From positions 111,687-175,686 of the forward strand of contig CAZEJS010000002.1 in the NCBI GenBank assembly GCA_964512645.1: a stretch of DNA of 64,000 nt, read 5' to 3'. Under the pieces are notes generated by a model, which worked only from the letters and a program-made list of their open reading frames with translations, was not told the DNA's origin and did no database searches. The translations under genes were made by a program, and so were the position numbers. Shown piece by piece: positions 51,041-59,522 of this stretch (its first letter is position 1; each line of letters begins with the position of its first letter). This DNA is from CAZEJS01 sp964512645 (GTDB taxonomy: Bacteria > Actinomycetota > Geothermincolia > Fen-727 > Anoxymicrobiaceae).

Positions 51041-51907
51041 TCAGACGTCGCGGAGGCGCTGCTCGCGGAGTGTGGGCTTGCCCGATTCTCCCCAATCGGG
51101 TTCGTCGACCTTCCGCCAGCCCTCGGGCAGCAGCTCGAGCACCCTGTCGCGCAGGTACTCGTTGTCGTCGAGCCCGGCCATGCGAAAAAGCTTCTCGTGG
51201 GTCATCATCTTCTCGAGCTTGGAGACGGAGTCGAGCACCAGGCCGATCATGTCGGCCATCAGCTTCATCCCCTTTCTGTCCCGGTCCAGGCTGCTGCTCC
51301 ATCTCTTGAGCCCGTCGAGGTTGCGCCTGAAGATGTTCTCGGGCCGGTCGTCGTCGCCCGGGCCCGGCTCGAAGTCCGGGAGGTAGAACGGCACCCCGAT
51401 GTTGACCTGGATGCCGCCGTCCCCGTCCAGCCTGCGCCAGATGCCCACCGGAAGGATGGGGCACGGCACGGTCCGCGCCAGGTTGGCCACACCATACATG
51501 AACGGCCCGAGCTGTCCCGGGGGGAACCGGCTTCCCTCGGGGTGGATGAAGATTATCTTGCCCTTGCGGAGGTAGTCCAGGCTCTTGCGGATTGCTTTGG
51601 GCGCCTCTTCGGTCGCGTCCCTGTCGATGGGGATGGTGCCGAGCCAGCGCCAGAGGATCCACCCCAGTATCCCCTCCCTGCCCCTCCTGATCTCGGTCTT
51701 GGCCCAGGGGAGCATCCTGCTGCGGTTCATGACCTTGCGTATCGCGAGCCCCTCCGCGAACACGTCCACGCCCGTCTGGTGGTTGGACACGACGATGAAA
51801 GGGCCTTTGTAGGGCGCGTGCCATTCGCCCGAATACTGGAGGTTATACTTCGGCCTCTTCGCGAGCGTCAGGCCGATGGGCTTGACGATAATGAACCTCA
51901 ACCACAT
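51041..51907 (-). CDS. 1-acyl-sn-glycerol-3-phosphate acyltransferase-like protein (PlsC family)
   Basis: 288 aa from ATG 51907 (AAGGGG upstream). Acyltransferase motif I is SNHQTGVD (HX4D), motif II GTIPIDRD, motif III IIFIHPEGSRFPPGQLGPF and motif IV CPILPVGIW. The last ~110 residues (KRWSSSLDRDRKGMKLMADM onward) are an extra helical tail not in the minimal enzyme. Transfers an acyl chain to lysophosphatidate or a related lysolipid at the membrane. It converges with the P-ATPase gene 48 bases away. Confidence 0.9.
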   Translation of the reverse strand: MWLRFIIVKPIGLTLAKRPKYNLQYSGEWHAPYKGPFIVVSNHQTGVDVFAEGLAIRKVMNRSRMLPWAKTEIRRGREGILGWILWRWLGTIPIDRDATEEAPKAIRKSLDYLRKGKIIFIHPEGSRFPPGQLGPFMYGVANLARTVPCPILPVGIWRRLDGDGGIQVNIGVPFYLPDFEPGPGDDDRPENIFRRNLDGLKRWSSSLDRDRKGMKLMADMIGLVLDSVSKLEKMMTHEKLFRMAGLDDNEYLRDRVLELLPEGWRKVDEPDWGESGKPTLREQRLRDV

Positions 51908-52038
51908 ATCGCGTCCCCTTCCTCAGCGAACCCCGGGAGTCCGAGAGGCCCCGAAGGGAGCCGGAATCCCGGTTGAAGGCGGGTCCTCCACGACGGCCGG
52001 TTCCGCGCGGGGGCGACGCCGGGCCGTGGTGGGACCGG

Positions 52039-52542
52039 CTACATGTAACAGAGCTTGAAGCCGACGGTGCCCTCCATGATGAGCCCTTCGATCTTCGCGC
52101 TGGAGAAGTCGGCCCCGGTAAGGTCGCACCCGCTGAAGTCGACCTCGTTCAAAAAGGCGCTGATGAAGATCGCGTCCCTCAGGTTCGCCCCGTTGAACTT
52201 CGTCCGGTGCATCACCGCCCTCACGAACAGGCCCTCGAACGCGTCGGCGTCACGCAGGTCGGCGTTCACCAGGTTGCAGTTCCGCATGTCGGTCCGGTGC
52301 AGTATCGCGCCGCGCATGTCCGCTTCCTGGAGGTTGGAGTGAGTAATGTAGGCCTGCCTCAAGTTGCAGCCCGAGAGGTCCGCCCCCGAAAGGTCGGTGA
52401 CCATCCAGTTCACGTAGCGCAGGTCCATGCCCCCGAGCCTGGCGCCCGAGAGGTCGGGGCGGGCGTTCATGTCCGTGCGACGCCACTCGTTCCAACCCTT
52501 CACGCCCTGCTTGAGCAACTTGAGGTGTTCCCTGTTCGCCAT
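52039..52542 (-). CDS. Pentapeptide-repeat protein
   Basis: 167 aa from ATG 52542 (GGAGTGG upstream). The N-terminal helix REHLKLLKQGVKGWNEWR is a common leader of this family. About 20 A(D/N)LxX-type pentapeptides follow (ADLSGCNLRQAYITHSNLQE, NADLRDADAFEGLF, NLRDAIF, FSGCDLTGADF), building a right-handed quadrilateral beta-helix. Function unknown; related proteins mimic DNA or act as scaffolds. The reading frame extends further upstream but there is Arg-rich and non-conserved. Confidence 0.88.
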   Translation of the reverse strand: MANREHLKLLKQGVKGWNEWRRTDMNARPDLSGARLGGMDLRYVNWMVTDLSGADLSGCNLRQAYITHSNLQEADMRGAILHRTDMRNCNLVNADLRDADAFEGLFVRAVMHRTKFNGANLRDAIFISAFLNEVDFSGCDLTGADFSSAKIEGLIMEGTVGFKLCYM

Positions 52543-52708
52543 CTTCCACTCCCGGGTATCGCTCGTTTCGACCCGGGTTCGTCCCCGGGCCCGCGCCCGC
52601 CGTCCGGGCCGCATGGAAATATATCATAATGCGTCGAGGTTCGTGGTGCGGCGGGGGGGGGCGTCGCGTTGCGCCCGGCGCCGGGCTCCCGCGGGGGCGG
52701 CTTCCGGC

Positions 52709-53095
52709 TCAGTCGTTGTTCGGGAAAGCCCGGCGAAAGGCCTCTGAGATCGACCGCGCCAGCCGTGCGTCTTTCTTGATATAGGCTATGGCGCCGGCCT
52801 CGAACGCCCTGGCGGCGACCTCTTCGTCACCGTGCCCGGTTATGACTATCGACCTGGTGTCCAACCCCTCGGCGGCCATGAGGTCAAGGAGGCCGATGCC
52901 GTTTCCGTCCGGCAACTGGTAGTCGATCGTGGCCAGGTCGTAATGCCCGTCGGCGATGCGCCTCTTCGCGGAGTCGATGTCCAGCGCGGTGTCCACCTCC
53001 ACGGAAAACTCCTTCACCAGCAGCTTGCTGATGGTGAAAGCCATGTCCCGATCGTCCTCCACTACGAGAACGCGCAACTTCTTGCCGTCCGACAT
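52709..53095 (-). CDS. Single-domain response regulator (CheY-like)
   Basis: 128 aa from ATG 53095 (AAGGG upstream). A receiver domain only: acid pocket VVEDDRDM, phosphoacceptor D58 in TIDYQLPDG, VITGHGDEE, and the conserved Lys in YIKKDARLA. There is no output domain, so it must signal by protein contact or phosphotransfer. It matches the receiver domain of the kinase at 34126 in length, D58 position, SAKRR/SAQRR, DYQLPDG/DYRLPDG and TGHGDE. A shared phosphorelay is possible. Confidence 0.9.
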   Translation of the reverse strand: MSDGKKLRVLVVEDDRDMAFTISKLLVKEFSVEVDTALDIDSAKRRIADGHYDLATIDYQLPDGNGIGLLDLMAAEGLDTRSIVITGHGDEEVAARAFEAGAIAYIKKDARLARSISEAFRRAFPNND

Positions 53096-53223
53096 ATGCG
53101 CCCTTCCACGCGTTCATCCCGCGATTGGTTGCCGCACGCCCGCCTGTGCTCCAGTGTAGCAGACCGACACCCCGCACAGAGCGGGCGGCCGGGGAACCCG
53201 GCGGATCCCGGCCCCTGCGGCGG

Positions 53224-53253
53224 TTGCCCGGCGGAGGCGGTCTGCGGTATAAG
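53224..53253 (+). promoter_or_regulatory. Putative tRNA promoter
   Basis: TTGCCC (53224-53229), 18 bases, then TATAAG (53248-53253), 17 bases before the tRNA start; both hexamers are plausible for a housekeeping sigma factor. Confidence 0.5.
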
Positions 53254-53270
53254 AATCAAGTGAACAGTGT

Positions 53271-53346
53271 GGGGGTATAGCTCAGCTGGGAGAGCGCTGG
53301 CTTTGCAAGCCAGAGGCCGGCGGTTCGAACCCGCCTACCTCCACCA
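53271..53346 (+). tRNA. tRNA-Ala (anticodon UGC), CCA encoded
   Basis: A 76-base cloverleaf. Acceptor GGGGGTA pairs with TACCTCC (one G-U), with discriminator A and encoded CCA at 53344-53346. D arm AGCTCAGCTGGGAGAGC, anticodon stem CTGGC/GCCAG with loop TTTGCAA (anticodon TGC), and T arm GGCGGTTCGAACCCGCC are all intact. Confidence 0.98.
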
Positions 53347-53417
53347 GCCGCTCCCGGGGCATCGAGGGCTGGTCGCGCTTCGAGCGGTGCCGCCATTGGA
53401 TGCCCGGATACCGGGCT

Positions 53418-54167
53418 TCACGGTTCGTAGCGGAAGAACTCGTACCACTGCATGGGCTGGTCCGGCCCGGAAGTCGCCAGCTTGAACGCGGCCTTCGCCA
53501 GGCTCGCCAGGCCCGAGAGCGCCAGTTTCGTGCGCAACCCCGGCACCCGCAGCACGGGGGGAAACTGCCCCGGCGTGGCCTGCGGAGAGGTCCGGGAGGC
53601 GGCCCTGCCTTTGACCGGCACCTCGATGACGGCGAGGCAGCAGTCGTCCCCTTTCGAGAGGAGCTTGGTGATCTCCGGGACACTCAAGTCGGGGTTGATG
53701 ACGGAGAAAGTGCCGGCTTCCATCGCCATCATCAGGCAGGTGCACACCTCCGGGCAGTGGGCGAGCTCCCGCGCGCCCGGGCAGTAGCGCTCCTCCTTCA
53801 CCGCGCGGCCGCGACACTCTTCGGTCCAGACCCCCCTGACCCCCACCAGGCCGTCTTCGTAATCCAGCACCCGTCCCAGGCTCCGGGCGTCACCGGGGTC
53901 TATGTCCAGGCCTTCCATCAGGATCGGCGCCCTGTCCACCCCCACCTGGTAGAAGAGAAACTGAAGGGATTTCACTCCCCTCTCCCCCCGGCGGCCGTAC
54001 AGCCAGGGCATCAGCCGGGCCAGGCCGAGAAGGACGAGCCTGACGGGAGCCTCCCGGTGCCACCGGGGGTCGAGCAGCTCGTGAGGCCGGGGGCCCAGCT
54101 TCCACACGGCCAGCGCATAGCCGGCCGCCGCGCCCGCGAACAGTCGCTTCATCTTCTTGATCTTCAT
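53418..54167 (-). CDS. Cys-rich protein of unknown function, possibly ATC-hydrolase/V4R-like
   Basis: 249 aa from ATG 54167 (GGGAGG upstream). N-terminus KIKKMKRLFAGAAAGYALAVW could be an amphipathic anchor. Cysteines cluster in the centre: TEECRG, RYCPGA, HCPEVCTC and GDDCCLAV. The pattern of a conserved Cys-rich region followed by KGDDCCLAVIEV recalls the C-terminal part of L-2-amino-thiazoline-4-carboxylate hydrolase-like and V4R-type domains, but I do not claim membership. It lies upstream-facing next to two FAD oxidoreductases on the same strand and could belong to their operon as the last gene. Confidence 0.6.
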   Translation of the reverse strand: MKIKKMKRLFAGAAAGYALAVWKLGPRPHELLDPRWHREAPVRLVLLGLARLMPWLYGRRGERGVKSLQFLFYQVGVDRAPILMEGLDIDPGDARSLGRVLDYEDGLVGVRGVWTEECRGRAVKEERYCPGARELAHCPEVCTCLMMAMEAGTFSVINPDLSVPEITKLLSKGDDCCLAVIEVPVKGRAASRTSPQATPGQFPPVLRVPGLRTKLALSGLASLAKAAFKLATSGPDQPMQWYEFFRYEP

Positions 54168-54267
54168 GCTCCCTCCCGGTTATGAAGGTCGGGGCGGTGT
54201 GGCGCGGGCCCGTGGGCGGCCGGCGGCGCATCGCGCGCCCTGCCGGCGGGCGCGCCGTCCCGCGTGC

Positions 54268-55764
54268 CTACCGGTACCTGTCGACGAGGTCGGCGGCTAT
54301 GATGCCCGACCCTATGCAGGAGGGCACCCCGCCGCCGGGGTGGGTCGACGCCCCCGCCAGGTACAACCCGTCGATGGACCGTGACCGCGCGTTGGGCCTG
54401 AAGACGGCCTGAGCGGTGATGTCCTGCTGCACGGCGTATATCGCGCCCCCTGGGTGCAGCAGCCTCCGCTCGAAGTCGAGCGGCGAAGCGAGGTCGGCGA
54501 AGACCACGTGGTCCGCTATGCCCGGGGCGACCTGCCCGTCGAGGAACGCTATCGAATTCTCTATGAACTCCGGCTTCATGGCGTCCCAGTCCGTGTCCCG
54601 CAACTCCGTCGGACCCATCAGGATGACGTTGAGGGCGTGGTGGCCCTCGGGGGCGAGGTCAGGGTCGGACCTGGTCGGCCAGCACACCAGGCCGAACTGC
54701 TTCTCGGGGAGCCTGCCCCGGCGGTGCCCGTTCCACCAGTAGTCGTCGAGCTCTTCCGGGGGGGCGCAGATAATCGTATGGTGCGCGTCAAGGGGCGGTT
54801 CGCAGTCGAGCCCTATGTACAGCATCGGCACCGACAGCGACAGGGGGTAGCTCTTGATCCCCCGACGGGCCAGCGGGCAGAGATATTCCTCCCCTATGAG
54901 ATCGAGGTACAGTTTCTTCGCGTTGATGTTCGAGATAACGACGTCCGCGGTTATCTCGGTGCCGTCGGCCAGGACCACGCCGGAGGCCCTTCCCGCCCGG
55001 ACGACGACCTGGTACACCCGCGTACCCGTCCTGACCTCGAGTCCGTGCCGCTGCCCGACCCTCGCCAGGGCCTCGGGGATGGCGCCCATGCCTCCACGAG
55101 GGTAGAAGACCCCCTCGTGTTCCGAGTACGGCAGCAGGGCGAAGACCCCGGGAACCAGTTCGGGCGGCAGGCCCAGGTAGAACGACTGGTAGGCGAACGA
55201 CTCCAGGACTTTCGGGTCCTTGAAGAACCGCGCGAGCGTGCCCTGGTACGTGCCCGCGAACAGGGGCGCGTACTTGAGCATCCCCGGCGCCTTCCGGAAT
55301 ATCTTCGCCATGTCCAGCAGGCTGTCCGCCGGACTGGTGAAGAAGCCCTTCAAGGCTTCGTCCAGAAAGCCCTTGAAGAAGGCCGCGAACTCCAGCCAGC
55401 GGCCGGCGTCATCCGGTGATACCAGGGAGATGACTTCCGCGGTTCCCTCCACCGAGTACGGTATGACCACCTTCGTGCCGTCCCTGAGCGAAGCGGCGTA
55501 GACCGGGTCGCAGGGGATGAGGTCCACCTCGTCGGCCAGGCTGGTGCCCAGCGCCTCGAAGGCCATCTCTATCGGTCTGAGCACTTCGACGATGGAAGCG
55601 CCCACGTCGAAGCGGTACCCGCTCTTCTCGAAAGAAGCGCAGCAGCCGCCGGGCAGGTCGCCCTGCTCCAGCACAACGGTCTTCCTTCCCCGCTTCGAGA
55701 GGATGGAACCGGCGGTGAGTCCTCCCAGGCCGGCTCCGATCACAATCGCGTCGTAGTCTGACAT
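54268..55764 (-). CDS. Phytoene desaturase/retinol saturase-like FAD oxidoreductase
   Basis: 498 aa from ATG 55764 (AAGGGAA upstream). CrtI-type layout: IVIGAGLGGLTAGSILSKRG, VLEQGDLPGGCCASFEKSGY, FDVGASIVEVL, a mid-domain, PRGGMGAIPEALARVGQRHG, ADVVISNINAKKLYLDLIG, and the C-terminal LYLAGASTHPGGGVPSCIGSG, the strongest family mark. These enzymes desaturate, saturate or isomerise polyprenyl or carotenoid chains with FAD. No phytoene synthase is present, so the substrate may be another isoprenoid. Same strand and close to the GGR-like gene behind it (59-base gap). Confidence 0.9.
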   Translation of the reverse strand: MSDYDAIVIGAGLGGLTAGSILSKRGRKTVVLEQGDLPGGCCASFEKSGYRFDVGASIVEVLRPIEMAFEALGTSLADEVDLIPCDPVYAASLRDGTKVVIPYSVEGTAEVISLVSPDDAGRWLEFAAFFKGFLDEALKGFFTSPADSLLDMAKIFRKAPGMLKYAPLFAGTYQGTLARFFKDPKVLESFAYQSFYLGLPPELVPGVFALLPYSEHEGVFYPRGGMGAIPEALARVGQRHGLEVRTGTRVYQVVVRAGRASGVVLADGTEITADVVISNINAKKLYLDLIGEEYLCPLARRGIKSYPLSLSVPMLYIGLDCEPPLDAHHTIICAPPEELDDYWWNGHRRGRLPEKQFGLVCWPTRSDPDLAPEGHHALNVILMGPTELRDTDWDAMKPEFIENSIAFLDGQVAPGIADHVVFADLASPLDFERRLLHPGGAIYAVQQDITAQAVFRPNARSRSIDGLYLAGASTHPGGGVPSCIGSGIIAADLVDRYR

Positions 55765-55823
55765 CACGTTCCCTTCCCCGTATTCTGTCGCGGACGCGGC
55801 GCGCGGAGCGCCGGCCGCCGTGC

Positions 55824-57188
55824 CTAGATCTTGACGCTCTGGAAAAAAGCGCGCTTCGCCTGTTCGGCCTGCTTCCACAGGAAGTTGGCCCTGCGCATCC
55901 ACGGCCCGAACTCGAGGGTCGTCTCCGGGTACCTCCAGTACAGGCCCCTCAGCGTCGAGCCGACCATCCCCATCCTCGCGATGCGCGCGAGCGAGGAAGG
56001 CCGCAGCCTGCCCCCGACTACGGCCCGCAGCACGGCCGGCAGCGCCTTGAGCGCCTCCGCCGTGTCGGCCTCCAGCTCGTACTCCTTCTGGAGCGCCAGG
56101 GCGCCGCGCTCGGTCAGCAGCCCGGGGAGAGAGAAAAAGAGTTCCATCTCCTCCTCGGACATGGACATCACCGCCGGGAGAAGCGAGGTGAGCAGGGCGA
56201 ACTTCGCGCCCTGGCCCTGGAAGTACTCGACGTTGTAGCTCCACAGCGCGTCGCGGGTGAGGTCGTCGTCGGACAGCGCCGCGGCGGCGGTTTCCACCAG
56301 CGCGCGGCAGCCGGTGAACCCGGAAGTGACCCCTTCCCCGGAAAACGGCTTGTTCATGCAGGCCGCGTCGCCCACGACCATGAGCGAGTTGTCCACCAGC
56401 GAGAACGGGGGCCGCCTGTAGGGGATCCGCCCGCCGGTGCTCCCGGCAACCGTCCCCTCGAGGGGCAGGAGTTCCAGCATCTGGCGGTGCCTGCGCCTTG
56501 CGGCCTCCATCGAGCCGCCCATCCCCACCCCCACTATCCTGGTATCGCCGGGTCCGGGGGCACACCATCCAATGTACTTCGGGAAACTGTTGATGCCCTC
56601 GGGGAAGGACCCCCGGACGTCCTTCCACGTCTCCATGTAGACGTAGATGGTATCCTCAGCCGCGACAGGGTCGTTCTCGAACCACCTGGTGTGGGGCATG
56701 AGGGTGCGGACCGCCCCGTCGATGCCGGTCGCGTCGACCACCAGACGGGCGCGCAGCTCGACCTCGCCCCCCGGAAGGCGAGCGCGCAGGCCCCGCAGGA
56801 CGCCCCCCTCGAAGAGAAGCCCGGAGACCTCCGCCTCTTCGATGATCTCGGCGCCCGCCTCCAGCGCGCAGGAATGAAGCCTGCGGGTGAACAGGGGCTT
56901 GTCCATCACCAGCGTGGGGAAGGAGAACCCGAACGACTGGAGGAAGCGCGGCGACCAGTTGGTCACCCGGTCGATCCGGTGGAGGAGCTCGTCGCCTTCC
57001 GGCAGGGGAATCCCGAACTGCTCGAAGGCGTGCTCCTCCACGTGGAAGGGGCCGATCTCGGTCGCGAGCTCGTCAAGCTTCCTCCGTTCGAGCACGGCGC
57101 ACATGAGCCCCAGCTCGGCGAGCTTCCAGGCTACGTAGGAGCCCGCCGTCCCCGCTCCCGCAATGAGGACGTCGTATTCGAGGGCCAT
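55824..57188 (-). CDS. FAD-dependent oxidoreductase, geranylgeranyl-reductase/halogenase-like
   Basis: 454 aa from ATG 57188 with GGAGGAG four bases upstream. FAD fold: DVLIAGAGTAGSYVAWKLAE, VLERRKLDELATEIGPFHVE, LVVDATGIDGAVRTLMP and LMVVGDAACMNKPFSGEGVTSG. The last motif is the GGR-family variant. The C-terminus is alpha-helical and ends WMRRANFLWKQAEQAKRAFF. It differs from the GGR-like protein at 29826 in lacking the KxCGDG motif. With the CrtI-like gene downstream it suggests reduction and desaturation of a polyprenyl lipid or quinone tail (inference). Confidence 0.83.
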   Translation of the reverse strand: MALEYDVLIAGAGTAGSYVAWKLAELGLMCAVLERRKLDELATEIGPFHVEEHAFEQFGIPLPEGDELLHRIDRVTNWSPRFLQSFGFSFPTLVMDKPLFTRRLHSCALEAGAEIIEEAEVSGLLFEGGVLRGLRARLPGGEVELRARLVVDATGIDGAVRTLMPHTRWFENDPVAAEDTIYVYMETWKDVRGSFPEGINSFPKYIGWCAPGPGDTRIVGVGMGGSMEAARRRHRQMLELLPLEGTVAGSTGGRIPYRRPPFSLVDNSLMVVGDAACMNKPFSGEGVTSGFTGCRALVETAAAALSDDDLTRDALWSYNVEYFQGQGAKFALLTSLLPAVMSMSEEEMELFFSLPGLLTERGALALQKEYELEADTAEALKALPAVLRAVVGGRLRPSSLARIARMGMVGSTLRGLYWRYPETTLEFGPWMRRANFLWKQAEQAKRAFFQSVKI

Positions 57189-57242
57189 CTCTCCTCCCGC
57201 GCGCACCGCCGTGCGCTCAATATCCCGCTACACGAATCGTCT

Positions 57243-57830
57243 TCACCCGGTCGTGGATGACCCGGCGGCGGCGACTCCCCTGGCGCCCATCCCCAGGATT
57301 ACCAGCAGAAGGCCGAAGGCCAACGCGTATATCCCAACGATCCACGTAATGGAGGAATGCAGGCTCCCGGCGTAACTGATCAGCACCACCCCGAAGACGA
57401 CGGAGGCGAGCCCGCCGGCCCCGCTTATCCCCTTGTAGGCTTTGTCCCACCTCTGGAAGAGCCCCACGCCGCCCACCAGGACCCCGGCCGCTACTGCGAA
57501 GGCCCCGAGGATGTAGAGCAGGCTGAGCTCCTTCAGGCTGGGCCAGAACAGTATGACCAGCCCGCCGGCGGCGGCTATCGCGCCACGGGCGAACAGCCAG
57601 GCGAACGGCTCCGATTCACCACGGGCGGCGCTCCCGCTCACGAAAGACAGGACGGCGTAGACGAGCAGCAGCGCGCCCAGGAGTATCGAGACCACCTTGG
57701 CGCTGAGGTCGGGAACGGCCAGGATCACCACACCGATAACGGCCGCTATCGCGCCCTGCCCCACGATCGCCTTCCAGTTCTCCGTGAGTCGTTTGCGCCG
57801 GGGCGCGTCCTCCTTCTTGCGCTTTGACAT
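57243..57830 (-). CDS. HdeD-like DUF308 membrane protein
   Basis: 195 aa from ATG 57830 (GGAGGATGC upstream). A basic start (MSKRKKEDAPRRKRL) precedes six hydrophobic helices: AIAAVIGVVILAVP, ILLGALLLVYAVLSFV, GAIAAAGGLVILFWP, LYILGAFAVAAGVLVGG, ASVVFGVVLISY and ITWIVGIYALAFGLLLVIL. The helix pairs repeat, as in HdeD. E. coli HdeD is linked to acid resistance; here the role is unknown. Promoter TATAAT on the minus strand at 57899-57904 suggests an own transcript. Confidence 0.88.
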   Translation of the reverse strand: MSKRKKEDAPRRKRLTENWKAIVGQGAIAAVIGVVILAVPDLSAKVVSILLGALLLVYAVLSFVSGSAARGESEPFAWLFARGAIAAAGGLVILFWPSLKELSLLYILGAFAVAAGVLVGGVGLFQRWDKAYKGISGAGGLASVVFGVVLISYAGSLHSSITWIVGIYALAFGLLLVILGMGARGVAAAGSSTTG

Positions 57831-57898
57831 GCATCCTCCTCGGTGGTCCGCGCTCCGGGCTCGCCCTGGACAGCCCGGGTCTCTCCGCCTGCAGCAGT

Positions 57899-57904
57899 AT
57901 TATA
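57899..57904 (-). promoter_or_regulatory. Putative -10 element of the HdeD-like gene
   Basis: TATAAT on the minus strand about 70 bases before ATG 57830, in the gap 57831-57975. Confidence 0.4.
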
Positions 57905-57975
57905 TGCGGTCGCGCGGGCACGCCGCACCCGGCCCTCTCCTCCGGTGAAGCCCGCCACGGACCCGGCGCGCCTCA

Positions 57976-59361
57976 TCAGGTCAGGTACCTGATGAGGCGC
58001 TGGGCCAGCTTCTGCGCGTTCCGGTAAGGCGGGTAGCGCAGGTAGACGTCGAAGTGGAACGAGCGTCTCATGACCCCACGGGGGTTCGAGAAGGTGTCGA
58101 AGCTCCACCTGCCGTGGTAGCGCCCCATGCCGCTCGCTCCCACGCCCCCGAACGGGATGTTGGGGTTGGAGAAGTGGACCATGGTGTCGTTCATGCAGAC
58201 TCCCCCGGAACTCGTGCCGGAGAGGACCCGCCTCTGCTTGGCCCTGTCCCGGGTGAACGCGTAGAGGGACAGCGGTTTCTCCCCCGCCCGGACGTACTCG
58301 ATCGCTTCCTCGAGCTCGCCGTAGGCGATGACCGGGAGCAGCGGCCCGAAGATCTCCTCCTGCATGATCCTGCTCCCGGAGGCGGGCGCGTCGATGACCG
58401 TCGGGGCGATGTAACGCCGAGCGGCGTCGGTCTCACCACCCGCGATTATCCTGCCGTCCCCCATGAGGCCCTTGACCCGTTCGAAGTGCCGCTCGCTGAC
58501 GATGCGCGCGTAGTCGGGGCTCTTCGAGGGGTCCTTCCCGTAGAACCGCTCTATCCAGCGGATGATCGCCGCGAGCAGCTCTTCCTTGACCCGGGCGTTC
58601 ACCAGCAGGTAGTCGGGGGCCACGCACGTCTGTCCGGCGTTGAAATACTTGCCCCAGGTTATGCGCCTCGACGCCACCTCCAGGTCGATGTCCGGCTCCA
58701 CTATGCAGGGGCTCTTGCCCCCGAGCTCCAGGGTCACCGGGGTTAGGTTCCTTGCGGCAGCCTCCATGACTATCCTGCCTACGGCGGCGCCTCCGGTGTA
58801 GAAGATGTGGTCGAACCCCTCGTCGAGGAGCGCCTCGGTCTGCGCCGGTCCCCCTTCGACGGCCGTCACGTACCCGGGTTCGAAGTTCTCCGCGAGGATC
58901 TTCGCTATCACCGACGAGCACGCGGGGGTGACCTCGGACGGCTTCACAACCGCGGTGTTGCCCGCGGCCATGGCGCCCGCCAGCGGCTCCAGCGCGAGGT
59001 CAACGGGGTAGTTCCAGGGCGCGATCACCAGGACGGTCCCCAGGGGCTCCGGCTCGATGCGGCTGGAGGCGATGAACAGGTAAGACGGGGTCCTGGCGCG
59101 ACCGGGGCGCGCCCATCTCCCGAGGCGGGCCAGCGTGTGGTCGATGGCGGCGACCACGCCGTTTATCTCAACGAGGTACGCCTCGTACACCGGCTTTCCC
59201 ACGTCCTCCCTGAGGGCGCCGAGGATGGCCCGGCGGTTAGCGAGGACCGCCTCCTTGAGGGCGTTCAACTGGCGTCGCCTGAAGGCGACGTCCCTCGTCC
59301 TGCCGGTCGCAAAGAAGGCGCGCTGCGCCGCGACGATATCGCCCGTTTTCGAGCTTTCCAT
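57976..59361 (-). CDS. Aldehyde dehydrogenase, class 3-like
   Basis: 461 aa from ATG 59361 (GGAGGG upstream). ALDH motifs: IAPWNYPVDLALEPLAGAMA, VVKPSEVTPA, FYTGGAAVGRIVMEAAA, catalytic Glu in LELGGKSP, nucleophile Cys in FNAGQTCVAPDY and the C-terminal IPFGGVGASGMGRYHG. Length below 480 and short N-terminus place it with ALDH3/fatty-aldehyde and coniferyl-aldehyde dehydrogenases. Oxidises aliphatic or aromatic aldehydes to acids with NAD(P)+; the acid could pass to the acyl-CoA synthetase at 41680. Confidence 0.94.
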   Translation of the reverse strand: MESSKTGDIVAAQRAFFATGRTRDVAFRRRQLNALKEAVLANRRAILGALREDVGKPVYEAYLVEINGVVAAIDHTLARLGRWARPGRARTPSYLFIASSRIEPEPLGTVLVIAPWNYPVDLALEPLAGAMAAGNTAVVKPSEVTPACSSVIAKILAENFEPGYVTAVEGGPAQTEALLDEGFDHIFYTGGAAVGRIVMEAAARNLTPVTLELGGKSPCIVEPDIDLEVASRRITWGKYFNAGQTCVAPDYLLVNARVKEELLAAIIRWIERFYGKDPSKSPDYARIVSERHFERVKGLMGDGRIIAGGETDAARRYIAPTVIDAPASGSRIMQEEIFGPLLPVIAYGELEEAIEYVRAGEKPLSLYAFTRDRAKQRRVLSGTSSGGVCMNDTMVHFSNPNIPFGGVGASGMGRYHGRWSFDTFSNPRGVMRRSFHFDVYLRYPPYRNAQKLAQRLIRYLT

Positions 59362-59522
59362 GTGGCATCCCTCCCGGCCCGACTCCTTCGTCGCGCCCGC
59401 CTGCCATCCTCCAGCGAACCGTCGCCGGGAAGGTACCGCCCGCTGTTCACTTCCCTTCCCCGCTGTTTTCACACGGCTGATGGCTGCCCGCGATCACAAG
59501 GTTGGAAGTGAACGACGCGTCT

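Noticed and set aside
53267..53485. Open frame overlapping the tRNA
   Set aside because: It runs through a perfect tRNA-Ala gene and is Arg/Ala-rich without features.
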